A stretch of 14,440 bases of DNA, taken from positions 1 through 14,440 of the forward strand of contig JAJZZU010000026.1 of NCBI GenBank assembly GCA_021797365.1, written 5' to 3'. Origin of the DNA: Pseudomonadota bacterium (lineage in GTDB: Bacteria > Pseudomonadota > Gammaproteobacteria > Acidiferrobacterales > Acidiferrobacteraceae). Of this stretch, positions 7,367-13,350 are shown piece by piece. How positions within the stretch are numbered: position 1 is the first letter of the stretch; each line of letters opens with the position of its first letter. A program made the position numbers and the translations under genes. The notes under the pieces were generated by a model, which made no database searches, was not told the origin of the DNA, and saw only the letters and a list, made by a program, of their open reading frames with translations.

Positions 7367-7848
7367 TGGGTATTGTGGAATCTTTTCATCATGGAGCGCT
7401 TTTATGTGTCGCCCATTTCCTGTAAAGGAAGCATGGTAAGCGTTATCGGCATATCCATGTTTTTTCAGCACTTTTGCAAGAACGGCCATGCCAGATTCCA
7501 GAATATTAATGGTCTCCCTGATAGGTGTGCATGCTATCGCCGCGAACTGATATTACGCGGACCAACGGCACAAAACGACAGACGTAGCGCGTCCATTCAC
7601 CCGCTTAATCCCTTACAAATCCTGGCATTATTGGGGCAGGCGTCCCCATGGGCGTTGCGCTCAGCAGAAACACCGGCGGGCCGCGCCTGGCAACGGCCGT
7701 CCGTTCGGAATGCCACGAATTCCTCCGGTATATGAGGCACTTGCGATCTCATCGAGGGAGACACTCCGGATCCACCGCGTGCCGGATAGGATCAATGATC
7801 GATGATCCCAAAAAGGCGGGCCGGCGGTGGGGTAAGGCGCGCAGGATA

Positions 7849-7880
7849 TCCGGGAATGGGCGCCCCCGCGCCTTTCCGGA
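7849..7880. repeat. Long imperfect hairpin
   Basis: Outer arms TCCGGGAA (7849-7856) and TTTCCGGA (7873-7880) pair over 8 bp with one G-T. An inner GGCGC/GCGCC stem (7859-7863, 7868-7872) closes a CCCC loop, with a 2-nt bulge between the stems. There is no T-run on either side, so it is not a classic terminator. Confidence 0.5.
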
Positions 7881-7973
7881 AATGAGGGTTTCCACTGCCA
7901 CTTCAAGGGCTTGCCATGAGTGCGCGCACCACCGGCCCGCCCCTAGCCTGAGGCCATGACCGGTAGCGGCCAG

Positions 7974-8090
7974 GGGTTTGGTGAAATCGCGGAGGGGTCG
8001 CGGGAGTCTCCGGCAAGCCGGCGCTTCGCGACTCCCGGCGCAGTCATCGGCTCCCGGACCCGGGGGCATTCGGCCCAAAGACCAAACACC
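7974..8090. other. Possible structured RNA (multi-branched fold)
   Basis: An outer stem GTTTGGT (7976-7982) / ACCAAAC (8081-8087), extendable by two G-C pairs with one bulge, encloses two hairpins. The first is CGGGAGTC (8001-8008) / GACTCCCG (8030-8037) with a nested CCGGC-AA-GCCGG. The second is a CCCGG/CCGGG palindrome near 8053-8064. The nested arrangement suggests a folded RNA on one strand, or a repetitive palindromic element. No known riboswitch or small-RNA family is recognised. Confidence 0.3.
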
Positions 8091-8143
8091 GGCGGGCGTC
8101 ACCGGACCTAGGGGGTATCATCGCCTCCCAAACAGGGAATGGG

Positions 8144-8162
8144 AGCGGGCCACGGGCCCGCT
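8144..8162 (-). terminator. Hairpin immediately after the Gly-X-Y gene
   Basis: AGCGGGCC (8144-8151) and GGCCCGCT (8155-8162) form a perfect 8-bp stem with a 3-nt loop, starting at the base next to the stop codon of the gene at 8163-8642. No uridine tract follows on the minus strand, so it may terminate weakly or protect the 3' end of the message. Confidence 0.45.
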
Positions 8163-8642
8163 TCACCGACGTTGGTCGCCAAACCCACCCTGATCGCCCT
8201 GCGGTCCCCGATCCCCGAAGTTGCCCCGGTCCCCGAAGTTGCCCCGGTTTCCGCGCAGGCCCCGGTCGCCGAAATTCCCCCGGTCCCCGAAGTTGCCCCG
8301 GTCGCCGCGCTCACCCTCGGGGGCCTCATAAAAAAACGGTGAATAATAGCGCGGCTGCTCCTCCTCCCCGTCCCCTTCCGGATAGCGGCGCTCCTCATCG
8401 TAGCGGCGCTGCTCCTCTTCGTGGTCGTCGGTCAAGTAGGGCGCGGCCAGCCCGGCCGTCGTGCCGGAGCGAACCACCCTGTAGCCTCCTGATCTCGCGC
8501 CCGGCGTGATGCCGGCAGCCACCGCCACTACGGTGCGGTCTAAGCGTGGCGCCAGCAGGCGCGACTGTGCGGCAATGGGCGCCAGCGTCAGGAAACAGGC
8601 CGTGAGGACGACATAGCCCCCAAGATGCGCTCGTCGAACCAT
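8163..8642 (-). CDS. Exported protein with C-terminal collagen-like Gly-X-Y repeats
   Basis: Predicted 159-aa exported protein of unknown function. An N-terminal signal sequence (basic VRR, then a hydrophobic run) could be cut after IAA at residue 25. LTAC at 13-16 also fits a lipobox, though the hydrophobic stretch continues past the cysteine. Residues about 71-100 are very acidic and Arg/Tyr-rich (EEEQRRYDEERR). From residue 110 to 157 there are sixteen uninterrupted Gly-X-Y triplets, mostly GDR and GNF with GER, GLR, GNR, GPQ, GDQ and GGF. This is the collagen periodicity, but with little proline and with Phe at Y positions, so a disordered glycine/arginine-rich tail is an alternative. The start ATG 8642 follows AAGGAGGTG with a 4-nt spacer. 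Frames extending to 8927 have no comparable site. The gene stands alone. Confidence 0.75.
   Translation of the reverse strand: MVRRAHLGGYVVLTACFLTLAPIAAQSRLLAPRLDRTVVAVAAGITPGARSGGYRVVRSGTTAGLAAPYLTDDHEEEQRRYDEERRYPEGDGEEEQPRYYSPFFYEAPEGERGDRGNFGDRGNFGDRGLRGNRGNFGDRGNFGDRGPQGDQGGFGDQRR
8172..8315 (-). repeat. Tandem in-frame repeat, 18-bp units
   Basis: The Gly-X-Y tail is built at DNA level from nearly identical 18-bp units (two triplets each, GGCAACTTCGGGGACCGG on the coding strand), degenerating toward the 3' end. The unit is a multiple of 9 bp, so gain or loss of units keeps the reading frame and the tail length can vary by slippage. Confidence 0.85.
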
Positions 8643-8705
8643 GAAACACCTCCTTGCGGGATCGGGCTTCCCCGGTCTCGCGGCACACACCAGGGCCAGG
8701 ACCCT

Positions 8706-8754
8706 GGGTATTGGTCGCGCCCGCCGCCCACTGCGGACAGCGCCACCAATACCC
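8706..8754. repeat. Long inverted repeat in the leader of the Gly-X-Y gene
   Basis: GGGTATTGGT-C-GCGC (8706-8720) and GCGC-C-ACCAATACCC (8740-8754) match at 14 of 15 positions around a 19-nt loop. It lies 64-112 nt upstream of ATG 8642, so it is either in the promoter region or folds in the 5' leader of that message. Confidence 0.6.
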
Positions 8755-8826
8755 CCATGGTAGCCCAAAATCCATGCCCCGCGCACGGCGGCCAAGCCCG
8801 AGATGGCGCTTAGTAACTGGGCCTTG

Positions 8827-8844
8827 GACCCGATATATCGGGTC
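8827..8844. promoter_or_regulatory. Perfect 18-bp palindrome, operator-like
   Basis: GACCCGATATATCGGGTC is fully self-complementary. It lies about 185 bp upstream of the Gly-X-Y gene, with a TATAAC (-10-like) about 13 bp before it in the transcription direction of that gene. Symmetry and length fit a dimeric regulator site; the regulator is not in the window. Confidence 0.45.
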
Positions 8845-8930
8845 GTGACACGCCGGTTATAGATGTCCCAACCTTCTGAGGATTGATGATTGGTTTTACT
8901 GATGCTCGATATTTTCGCTTCACCCAAGCG

Positions 8931-8980
8931 CTGTCGCTTGATCTCTGGATAACTGTAGCGGTCTTATCGTAATCACTCCT
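8931..8980. repeat. Diverged direct repeat, copy A
   Basis: Aligns without gaps to 9171-9220 (offset exactly 240 bp) at 36 of 50 positions, including CTGGATAA and GTCTT blocks. Homologous flanking sequence (GATATTTTCGCTT against GATTTTTTGCTTT) precedes both with a small gap. The TCTGGATAA at 8944-8952 is one base from a DnaA box. Confidence 0.6.
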
Positions 8981-9170
8981 CAGCCGGGCAGGGCCTATCG
9001 TGTCACCAGCTAGATTCACTAAGGAATGAGCCCGGACATAACTGACGCCAGCCTCTGATGCCTGGACGGGGGTAGCCCATTACTGATTGGCTTACCTTGG
9101 GTAACTGGTCATATCACCATGAATCCGTAGCGGCCTGATTTTTTGCTTTGGCGCTCGGTTTTCTGCGGAA

Positions 9171-9220
9171 CTGCCGCTGGACCTGTGGATAAGTGTGGCA
9201 GTCTTCCCGCTATCACCCTA
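9171..9220. repeat. Diverged direct repeat, copy B, with a perfect DnaA-box match
   Basis: Partner of 8931-8980. The TGTGGATAA at 9184-9192 is the exact complement of the DnaA box TTATCCACA. One perfect and one 8/9 box are too few to call an origin; repeated ends of an IS21-type element are another explanation. Confidence 0.6.
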
Positions 9221-9276
9221 CCCCGCCATCTTCACGATCTCAGCCTGCATGGCTGTGGTGTCTGCCAGATGACGCC

Positions 9277-9648
9277 TCAGAAGGGCCATGCGAACGGGCA
9301 TGCGTTTGTTTGCATGAGGTGCGGGCGAGAGCGCCGGGGACGTCCGGTTCGTGCGGGAGAATCGAGGCCGCCGCACGCCATGGCCTCCCGTGGGGCCCAC
9401 GGCGCCTGAACGGGCGCTCCTTCGGCTGTCCCCTCGGTCTGCGGAATCGTTGTCTCCTTGAACCGCTCCGCCGCGTCCTTTTCGTAGGCCTGCGTCAGAT
9501 CCGCCAAGTACTCCTGGACGGTTCGCGGCATGGCCCTACCATTCCAAGCCACCGTCTTGATATCCTGGGCGCGCAAGGGTCTCTGAAAGGCTTCCCTTGA
9601 CGTTACGTCCCACGGGCTTTCGGCCTCACCTTGCTCTGGATCTTCCAT
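9277..9648 (-). CDS. Hypothetical protein
   Basis: Not recognised. The 123-aa translation begins MEDPEQGEAESPWDVTSREA and contains a plausible soluble helical stretch at about 50-72 (TVQEYLADLTQAYEKDAAERF). The last ~45 residues are Pro/Arg/Cys-rich and look less like a folded protein. Start ATG 9648 is preceded by GAGGA with an 8-nt gap, better than the in-frame start further upstream at 9669. It is co-directional with the toxin module but separated by about 250 bp. A weak promoter may lie just upstream (TTGCTA, 16 bp, TATATG on the minus strand near 9690-9718). The good ribosome site and balanced N-terminal composition favour a real gene, possibly accessory. Confidence 0.45.
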   Translation of the reverse strand: MEDPEQGEAESPWDVTSREAFQRPLRAQDIKTVAWNGRAMPRTVQEYLADLTQAYEKDAAERFKETTIPQTEGTAEGAPVQAPWAPREAMACGGLDSPARTGRPRRSRPHLMQTNACPFAWPF

Positions 9649-9889
9649 TATGGGGTTCCTCACATGCAACGGATCTATGGGCTATTGCATATACTGCCTT
9701 TGTAGGCCGTAGCAAAGCAGGGCGCACCTTCAATGGGCGCGAAGGCGTTCCTGGCTTCACCTCATTGAGACATCCCATTGCACGTTGGATCTTTCCCACC
9801 TTTTCCAGGAAGCCTGGTAACACCTACCCCGCGGTATCGTAAGCCATCTGCAGGTTCACACCGTGGGAGGCATCCCCTTGTTCCCGCCC

Positions 9890-9939
9890 GAGAATCACCG
9901 CGGTCCGGCCTGCGGGGACCCGAAACCCCGGTGATTCTC
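9890..9939. repeat. Palindromic element overlapping the 3' end of the zeta-like gene
   Basis: GAGAATCACCG (9890-9900) and CGGTGATTCTC (9929-9939) form a perfect 11-bp inverted repeat. A nested GGTCC/GGACC pair (near 9902-9906 and 9916-9920) sits inside. A partial direct copy of the inner sequence (CTGCGGGGAC) recurs at 9951-9960. The stop codon of the zeta-like gene lies within the left arm. Confidence 0.65.
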
Positions 9940-10551
9940 AACTCCGGTCGGCTGCGGGGACACGGAAGGGTGTGTAACGATCGACGTGGCCCAGGCAGGG
10001 ATCGTCTTGTTTCGTCGCACTTGCCACCGTCCCACGACGGACCAGGCACATAAAACGGGGGTTTCGCCATCCACGGCGTTATCGAAGAGATACATGCGGT
10101 CTACCCAGGGGGCGACCTGCGCGGCCTGGACATGAGACTTACTGTAACGACTGATAATTTTCGTGATAGGGACATCGTGTCCGCCCGCCATAACACGACG
10201 AGCCACGCGAGCGGCGTTGATTTCCGGATTACCGGTACTCAAGAAAAACACCCGAATGCGATAGCCGGCATCCTGCGCACGCCGCAAGAATGCGACCTTG
10301 TCAGGAGCGGAAAAAACGGTCTCAAAGGCAAAACTGCGACCCTCGGCCAGCCAACACTCTCGCTGGGCCTCGGCGTCACGTGCCGCCTGAAGGATGACCT
10401 CCAGCTTACTGGGATCCCCAAGGCGAGCGGCAATCTCATCAGGGTTCAAAAAAGGCGTGCGGGAGAACCAAGGCTGACGCCTCAGAATCGCGGTCAAAAA
10501 TGACTTGCCGGAGCCATTAGGCCCGGCAATCACCGTGAGGACGGGGCACAC
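9895..10551 (-). CDS. Zeta-toxin-like P-loop kinase (COG4185 type)
   Basis: Cytoplasmic 218-aa P-loop kinase of the zeta-toxin/COG4185 'predicted ABC-type ATPase' group. Zeta toxins phosphorylate UDP-activated sugars and block wall synthesis; the substrate of COG4185 members is less certain. The Walker A GPNGSGKS is at 10-17, the candidate catalytic Asp in NPDEIAARLG at 38, then FAFETVFS (74-81). A basic ATP-lid segment INAARVARRVMAGGHDVP is at 111-128, and YLFDNAVDGETP at 154-165. The family fold appears complete at about IPAWATSIV (184-192); the remaining ~26 residues are encoded largely by the palindrome at 9890-9939. Start GTG 10551 has GAGG three bases upstream and overlaps the preceding small gene by 22 bp. 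The pairing suggests a toxin-antitoxin module. Confidence 0.85.
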   Translation of the reverse strand: MCPVLTVIAGPNGSGKSFLTAILRRQPWFSRTPFLNPDEIAARLGDPSKLEVILQAARDAEAQRECWLAEGRSFAFETVFSAPDKVAFLRRAQDAGYRIRVFFLSTGNPEINAARVARRVMAGGHDVPITKIISRYSKSHVQAAQVAPWVDRMYLFDNAVDGETPVLCAWSVVGRWQVRRNKTIPAWATSIVTHPSVSPQPTGVENHRGFGSPQAGPR

Positions 10552-10757
10552 GCCTCACTCTTCCGAAGGGCCGCAATGTCTTGCGCAATCCGGGCATGGA
10601 GAGCCGCCAGCCGCGCATGCGCATCGGCCTGAGCAGTTTTAGCGGCGACCGCCATCTGCGGAACCAAGGTCTCCAGGCGCTGGATATCAGCCTCCAAGAG
10701 GCTATCAAGGTCTTCGCCGGACGAGGCGGCAGTGGGTGCCAAAGGCATACTGTTCAT
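10530..10757 (-). CDS. Small protein, putative antitoxin of the zeta-like kinase
   Basis: A 75-aa acidic, alanine-rich protein predicted to be one long helix or coiled coil (LDSLLEADIQRLETLVPQM, then AQADAHARLAALHARIAQDIAAL). There is no helix-turn-helix, so unlike PezA-type antitoxins it may not bind DNA. It precedes and overlaps the kinase gene by 22 bp, the usual antitoxin-first arrangement; the antitoxin role is inferred from this context. No Shine-Dalgarno is visible before ATG 10757; ATG 10748 is an alternative start three codons in. A TACAAT ends 6 bp before ATG 10757, which would place transcription start at or next to the start codon. Confidence 0.6.
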   Translation of the reverse strand: MNSMPLAPTAASSGEDLDSLLEADIQRLETLVPQMAVAAKTAQADAHARLAALHARIAQDIAALRKSEACAPSSR

Positions 10758-10763
10758 TCAGAC

Positions 10764-10792
10764 ATTGTAAACCGACTTTCGCGTGTTCACCA
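10764..10792 (-). promoter_or_regulatory. Putative promoter of the toxin-antitoxin pair (leaderless)
   Basis: On the minus strand: TGGTGA (10792-10787, weak -35), a 17-bp spacer and TACAAT (10769-10764, 5/6 to the -10 consensus). Six bases separate the -10 from ATG 10757, implying a leaderless or nearly leaderless mRNA. Confidence 0.4.
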
Positions 10793-10871
10793 TCGCCTTA
10801 TCTCGATGTCTGATCGGCCCCGAAGACTGGAGAGCCTCGCGCTGTTGACGATCATGTAAAACCGCGCTTTT

Positions 10872-11258
10872 TTGGCACACGGACGCGGCGTGATCATCAC
10901 CGCGGCGCATAGCTATGCTCGTCAAGTTCGGTTGATCTCAACCGCAATTGACGAACTCGATTACCTGACCCTGAAAACCGAACAGACCAACGCCTTCTTC
11001 CGTTTGATGGACAACCGCTATGGGCGGGCCTCGACCATCATCACCACCAACCTGGACACGCCCTCCTGGTATGAACTCTTCCCGAACAAGCCCCTGGTCG
11101 ACGCCCTCCTGGACCGCCTCCAGCACCACGGCATCACCATCCGCATCCAGGGCCCGTCCTTGCGCAGCCCCGCCTCCGCGGCCCCGGTTCCCCCAGACAA
11201 GCCCGATCCGGCTGCCGGCTCTCCGAAGACCCGGCGCCGTTCGCCAGCGAAGCCCTAG
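10872..11258 (+). pseudogene. istB: 5'-truncated IS21-family istB (transposition ATPase) remnant
   Basis: Only the C-terminal part of an IstB-like AAA+ transposition helper is present. Homology starts near 10947 with the Walker B-like strand IDELDYLTL. It continues through TEQTNAFFRLMDNRYGRAS, IITTNLDTPSWYELF and ALLDRLQHHGITIRIQGPS, the characteristic IstB end. The Walker A half of the protein and all of istA are missing. The ~25 codons before the homology (possible TTG start at 10872) are unrelated sequence. The last ~30 residues are a Pro/Ser/Arg-rich tail. It cannot bind ATP normally and is taken as a relic of an IS21-type insertion next to the toxin-antitoxin pair. Confidence 0.85.
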
Positions 11259-11582
11259 ATCGCCCAAGCCGCGCACGATTCGTGGGGCCGGCCTGCGCCT
11301 GGCCGTCCCTCTGCACCTTCGCCTCCGAGCCCCCCACTCATCGTCCCGTTACGCCTTGCAGACCACAGAGTACCGCGCACTCACCGGGTCCGGTTCATTG
11401 AGCACATCTGGGTTCGTTTAAATGAGCGTTGAGGCGGCCTTCGCGCGAGTCCTATCCGGTCACTTGGCCCACGGGTCAGTCTATTCCCCGCCATCCCCTG
11501 CCCCAAGCGTCGCCCGGACGGCCAGGGGTGGCGTCATCCTTTGGCATCCAACGCATCGCCGCCCGAGGCAAACTATCGACAA
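11259..11582. other. Intergenic stretch, no gene recognised
   Basis: The sequence between the istB remnant and the hairpin following the permease gene shows no ribosome-site-led gene. An open frame from ATG 11422 runs into the permease in the opposite sense and has no recognisable content. I see no counterpart of the repeat at 8931/9171 here and no clear insertion-sequence end. Confidence 0.4.
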
Positions 11583-11605
11583 CGCGCCCGCATGGAGCGG
11601 GCGCG
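11583..11605 (-). terminator. Hairpin downstream of the fmd operon
   Basis: CGCGCCCGC (11583-11591) and GCGGGCGCG (11597-11605) form a perfect 9-bp stem with a 5-nt ATGGA loop, about 50 bp after the permease stop. The uridine tract is poor (GTTGTCGATAGTTTG on the minus strand), so termination may be partial or factor-assisted. Confidence 0.5.
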
Positions 11606-11656
11606 CGCAAGGCCGCTGTCTCTACAGCCCGGATCCCCTCCCGGGCGCACTGCCCT

Positions 11657-13324
11657 TTAACGGCAGATTGACGTCTCGGCCGCCACCGGTACGCCGGCGA
11701 TCACCGTCTTGCACATATCCTTGCAGGTGGTATCCAGACTGCAGCACAACGAGCAGATCGCACCCTTGTTGTGCGGGCAGCAGGCCATGTCCTCCTTCTC
11801 GAACTCGAAGCCGCAGGCACTGCACGCCACCGTGTCGTGATGCGTACCGGCATGGTAGTGCGGGGCCCGGGCGATGTAGTACTTGCCCTTGGTGAGGATC
11901 GCCAGGATCGGCGACATCACAAACGCGATGCCAAGCGCCAGAAAGGTGGAAAACGCCTGCGCCACGGGGCCCAAGAGATCGAAGAACGCGGCGATCGAGA
12001 CCGCCGAGGCAATGATCATGGCGCCGAAGCCGACGGGATTGAAGTTGTAGAGGTGGGCGCGCTTGAACTCGATATATGACGGGCTCAACTTCAGGATTGG
12101 CTTATTGATCACAAGATCCGCGACCACGGCCCCGATCCAGGCGATGGCGACATTGGAATAAAAGCCCAACACCTTCAGGAGGAAGGAAAACACCCCCATC
12201 TCCATGAGCGTGAGCGAAATTCCGACATTCAAGAAGATCCATACCACACGCCCGGGATGGGCATGCATGACGCGCGAGAAGAAATTCGACCATGACAGTG
12301 AACCCGAATAGGCGTTGGTGACGTTGATCTTGATCTGCGAGAGGATCACGAAGAACGTCGCCAGGCCCAGTGCCACCCCGCCCGTGGCAAACAGGTCATG
12401 GTAGCCGTGCACATACATCTGGATCGGCTCATTGGCCTTGGCAAGCGCGGTGCCGTTATGAAAGGCGACCGACGTGAAGAACGACCCCATGAGCTGCTTG
12501 CTCGCGCCGAGCAGCACCCAGCCGGGGCCGGCCAGGATCACCGCCAGCCACCAGCGGCGCCTGGTCTTCTCGGTCTTTTCGGGCATGAAACGCAGGTAAT
12601 CGACCTGCTCGCCGATCTGGGCGATGAGCGACAGCACCACGCCCGCGGCGGTGCCAAACAGCAAGGGGTTGAAACCCGCGCCGCTCGCCGAATGACCGGC
12701 AAAATGCGTCCACTGCGCCACCGCCCCGGGGTCACGGGTAAGGACTGCAAAGAGCGGCAGGATCATGAGTGTAAGCCACACAGGCTGTGTCCAGACCTGG
12801 AGCTTTGACAGCAAGGTCATGCCGAACACCACGAGCGGGATGATCAAAAGCGAGGCCACGGCATAGCCGATGGGCAACGGCAGACCGAAGTACAAGGCGA
12901 AGGCCTGCGCCATGATCGAGCCTTCGAGGGCAAAAAATATGAATGTAAACGAGGCGTAGATGAGCGAGGTCAGGGTCGATCCGAGATAACCAAAACCCGC
13001 GCCGCGGGTGAGCAGATCCATGTCGATATTGTACTTGGCGGAGTGATAGGCGATCGGGATGCCGGTCAGGAAGATCACCAGCGCCGCCGCCAGGATGGCC
13101 CACACGGCGTTGGTGAACCCGTAGCCTATGGTGATCGAGCCGCCGATCGCCTGGTCGGCGAGGTAGGAGATGCCGCCCAGGGCGGCGGTGGCCACCGAAT
13201 ATTCCGACCAGCGCCGGAACGCGCGCGGGGCATAGCGCAGGGAGTAGTCCTCGAGCATGGGGTTATTGACGAGTTTTCCGTAGCGTCGCCGGGACGGCGT
13301 TAACGAAGGATTGACGGTGGCCAT
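11657..13324 (-). CDS. NCS1-family permease with Cys-rich C-terminal tail
   Basis: A 555-aa inner-membrane transporter of the NCS1 family (purine, cytosine, allantoin, hydantoin and thiamine permeases). It has about twelve hydrophobic segments between residues 42 and 475, and family-like segments such as NVTNAYSGSLSWSNFF (334-349) and RAHLYNFNPVGFGAM (422-436). Its place behind fmdA and fmdB suggests uptake of an amide or related nitrogen compound; the substrate is inference. The start is ATG 13324 with AGAGGA five bases upstream; the frame continues upstream but is non-conserved and overlaps fmdB. Unusually, a soluble tail (about 479-555) carries ten cysteines (501, 504, 515, 516, 524, 527, 528, 534, 538, 554) plus His 489, 491, 495, 496 and 518, likely a metal-binding module. 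fmdB lies 26 bp upstream. Confidence 0.9.
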   Translation of the reverse strand: MATVNPSLTPSRRRYGKLVNNPMLEDYSLRYAPRAFRRWSEYSVATAALGGISYLADQAIGGSITIGYGFTNAVWAILAAALVIFLTGIPIAYHSAKYNIDMDLLTRGAGFGYLGSTLTSLIYASFTFIFFALEGSIMAQAFALYFGLPLPIGYAVASLLIIPLVVFGMTLLSKLQVWTQPVWLTLMILPLFAVLTRDPGAVAQWTHFAGHSASGAGFNPLLFGTAAGVVLSLIAQIGEQVDYLRFMPEKTEKTRRRWWLAVILAGPGWVLLGASKQLMGSFFTSVAFHNGTALAKANEPIQMYVHGYHDLFATGGVALGLATFFVILSQIKINVTNAYSGSLSWSNFFSRVMHAHPGRVVWIFLNVGISLTLMEMGVFSFLLKVLGFYSNVAIAWIGAVVADLVINKPILKLSPSYIEFKRAHLYNFNPVGFGAMIIASAVSIAAFFDLLGPVAQAFSTFLALGIAFVMSPILAILTKGKYYIARAPHYHAGTHHDTVACSACGFEFEKEDMACCPHNKGAICSLCCSLDTTCKDMCKTVIAGVPVAAETSICR

Positions 13325-13350
13325 GGTGGTCCTCTCAGATGATGAAACGA

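Larger units (their letters stand above)
7367..8143. other. Gene-poor stretch, hairpin-rich in its second half
   Basis: I recognise no gene here. From about 7367 to 7640 the DNA is visibly less GC-rich than its surroundings. An open frame on the plus strand could start at ATG 7432, after AAGGAA, and run to 7735, but its translation resembles nothing known and the ribosome site is too close. From 7789 to 8090 there are several strong hairpins, listed separately. It may be degraded acquired DNA or may carry an RNA gene. Confidence 0.4.
8643..9276. other. Intergenic stretch with palindromes and a diverged repeat
   Basis: About 630 bp without a supportable gene. It contains a long inverted repeat (8706-8754), a perfect 18-bp palindrome (8827-8844) and two diverged copies of a ~50-bp sequence (8931-8980 and 9171-9220). 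From about 8813 onward it is less GC-rich than the genes around it. The position next to the toxin module and the istB remnant suggests mobile-element debris. Confidence 0.5.

Noticed and set aside
7432..7735. Possible small plus-strand gene in the AT-richer stretch
   Set aside because: The AAGGAA lies only two bases before the ATG, the translation is unlike any family I know, and the last third has the composition of non-coding GC-rich DNA.
8166..8315. Short regular repeats considered as a CRISPR array
   Set aside because: The 18-bp units are contiguous with no unique spacers and encode the Gly-X-Y tail in frame.
8944..9192. DnaA-box matches considered as a replication origin
   Set aside because: Only one perfect and one near-perfect box, no AT-rich unwinding element, and no dnaA, dnaN or plasmid rep gene in the window.
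11422..11895. Plus-strand open frame of 157 codons after the istB remnant
   Set aside because: It runs into the 3' end of the permease in the opposite sense, has no ribosome site, and its second half is the complement of the Cys-rich tail.
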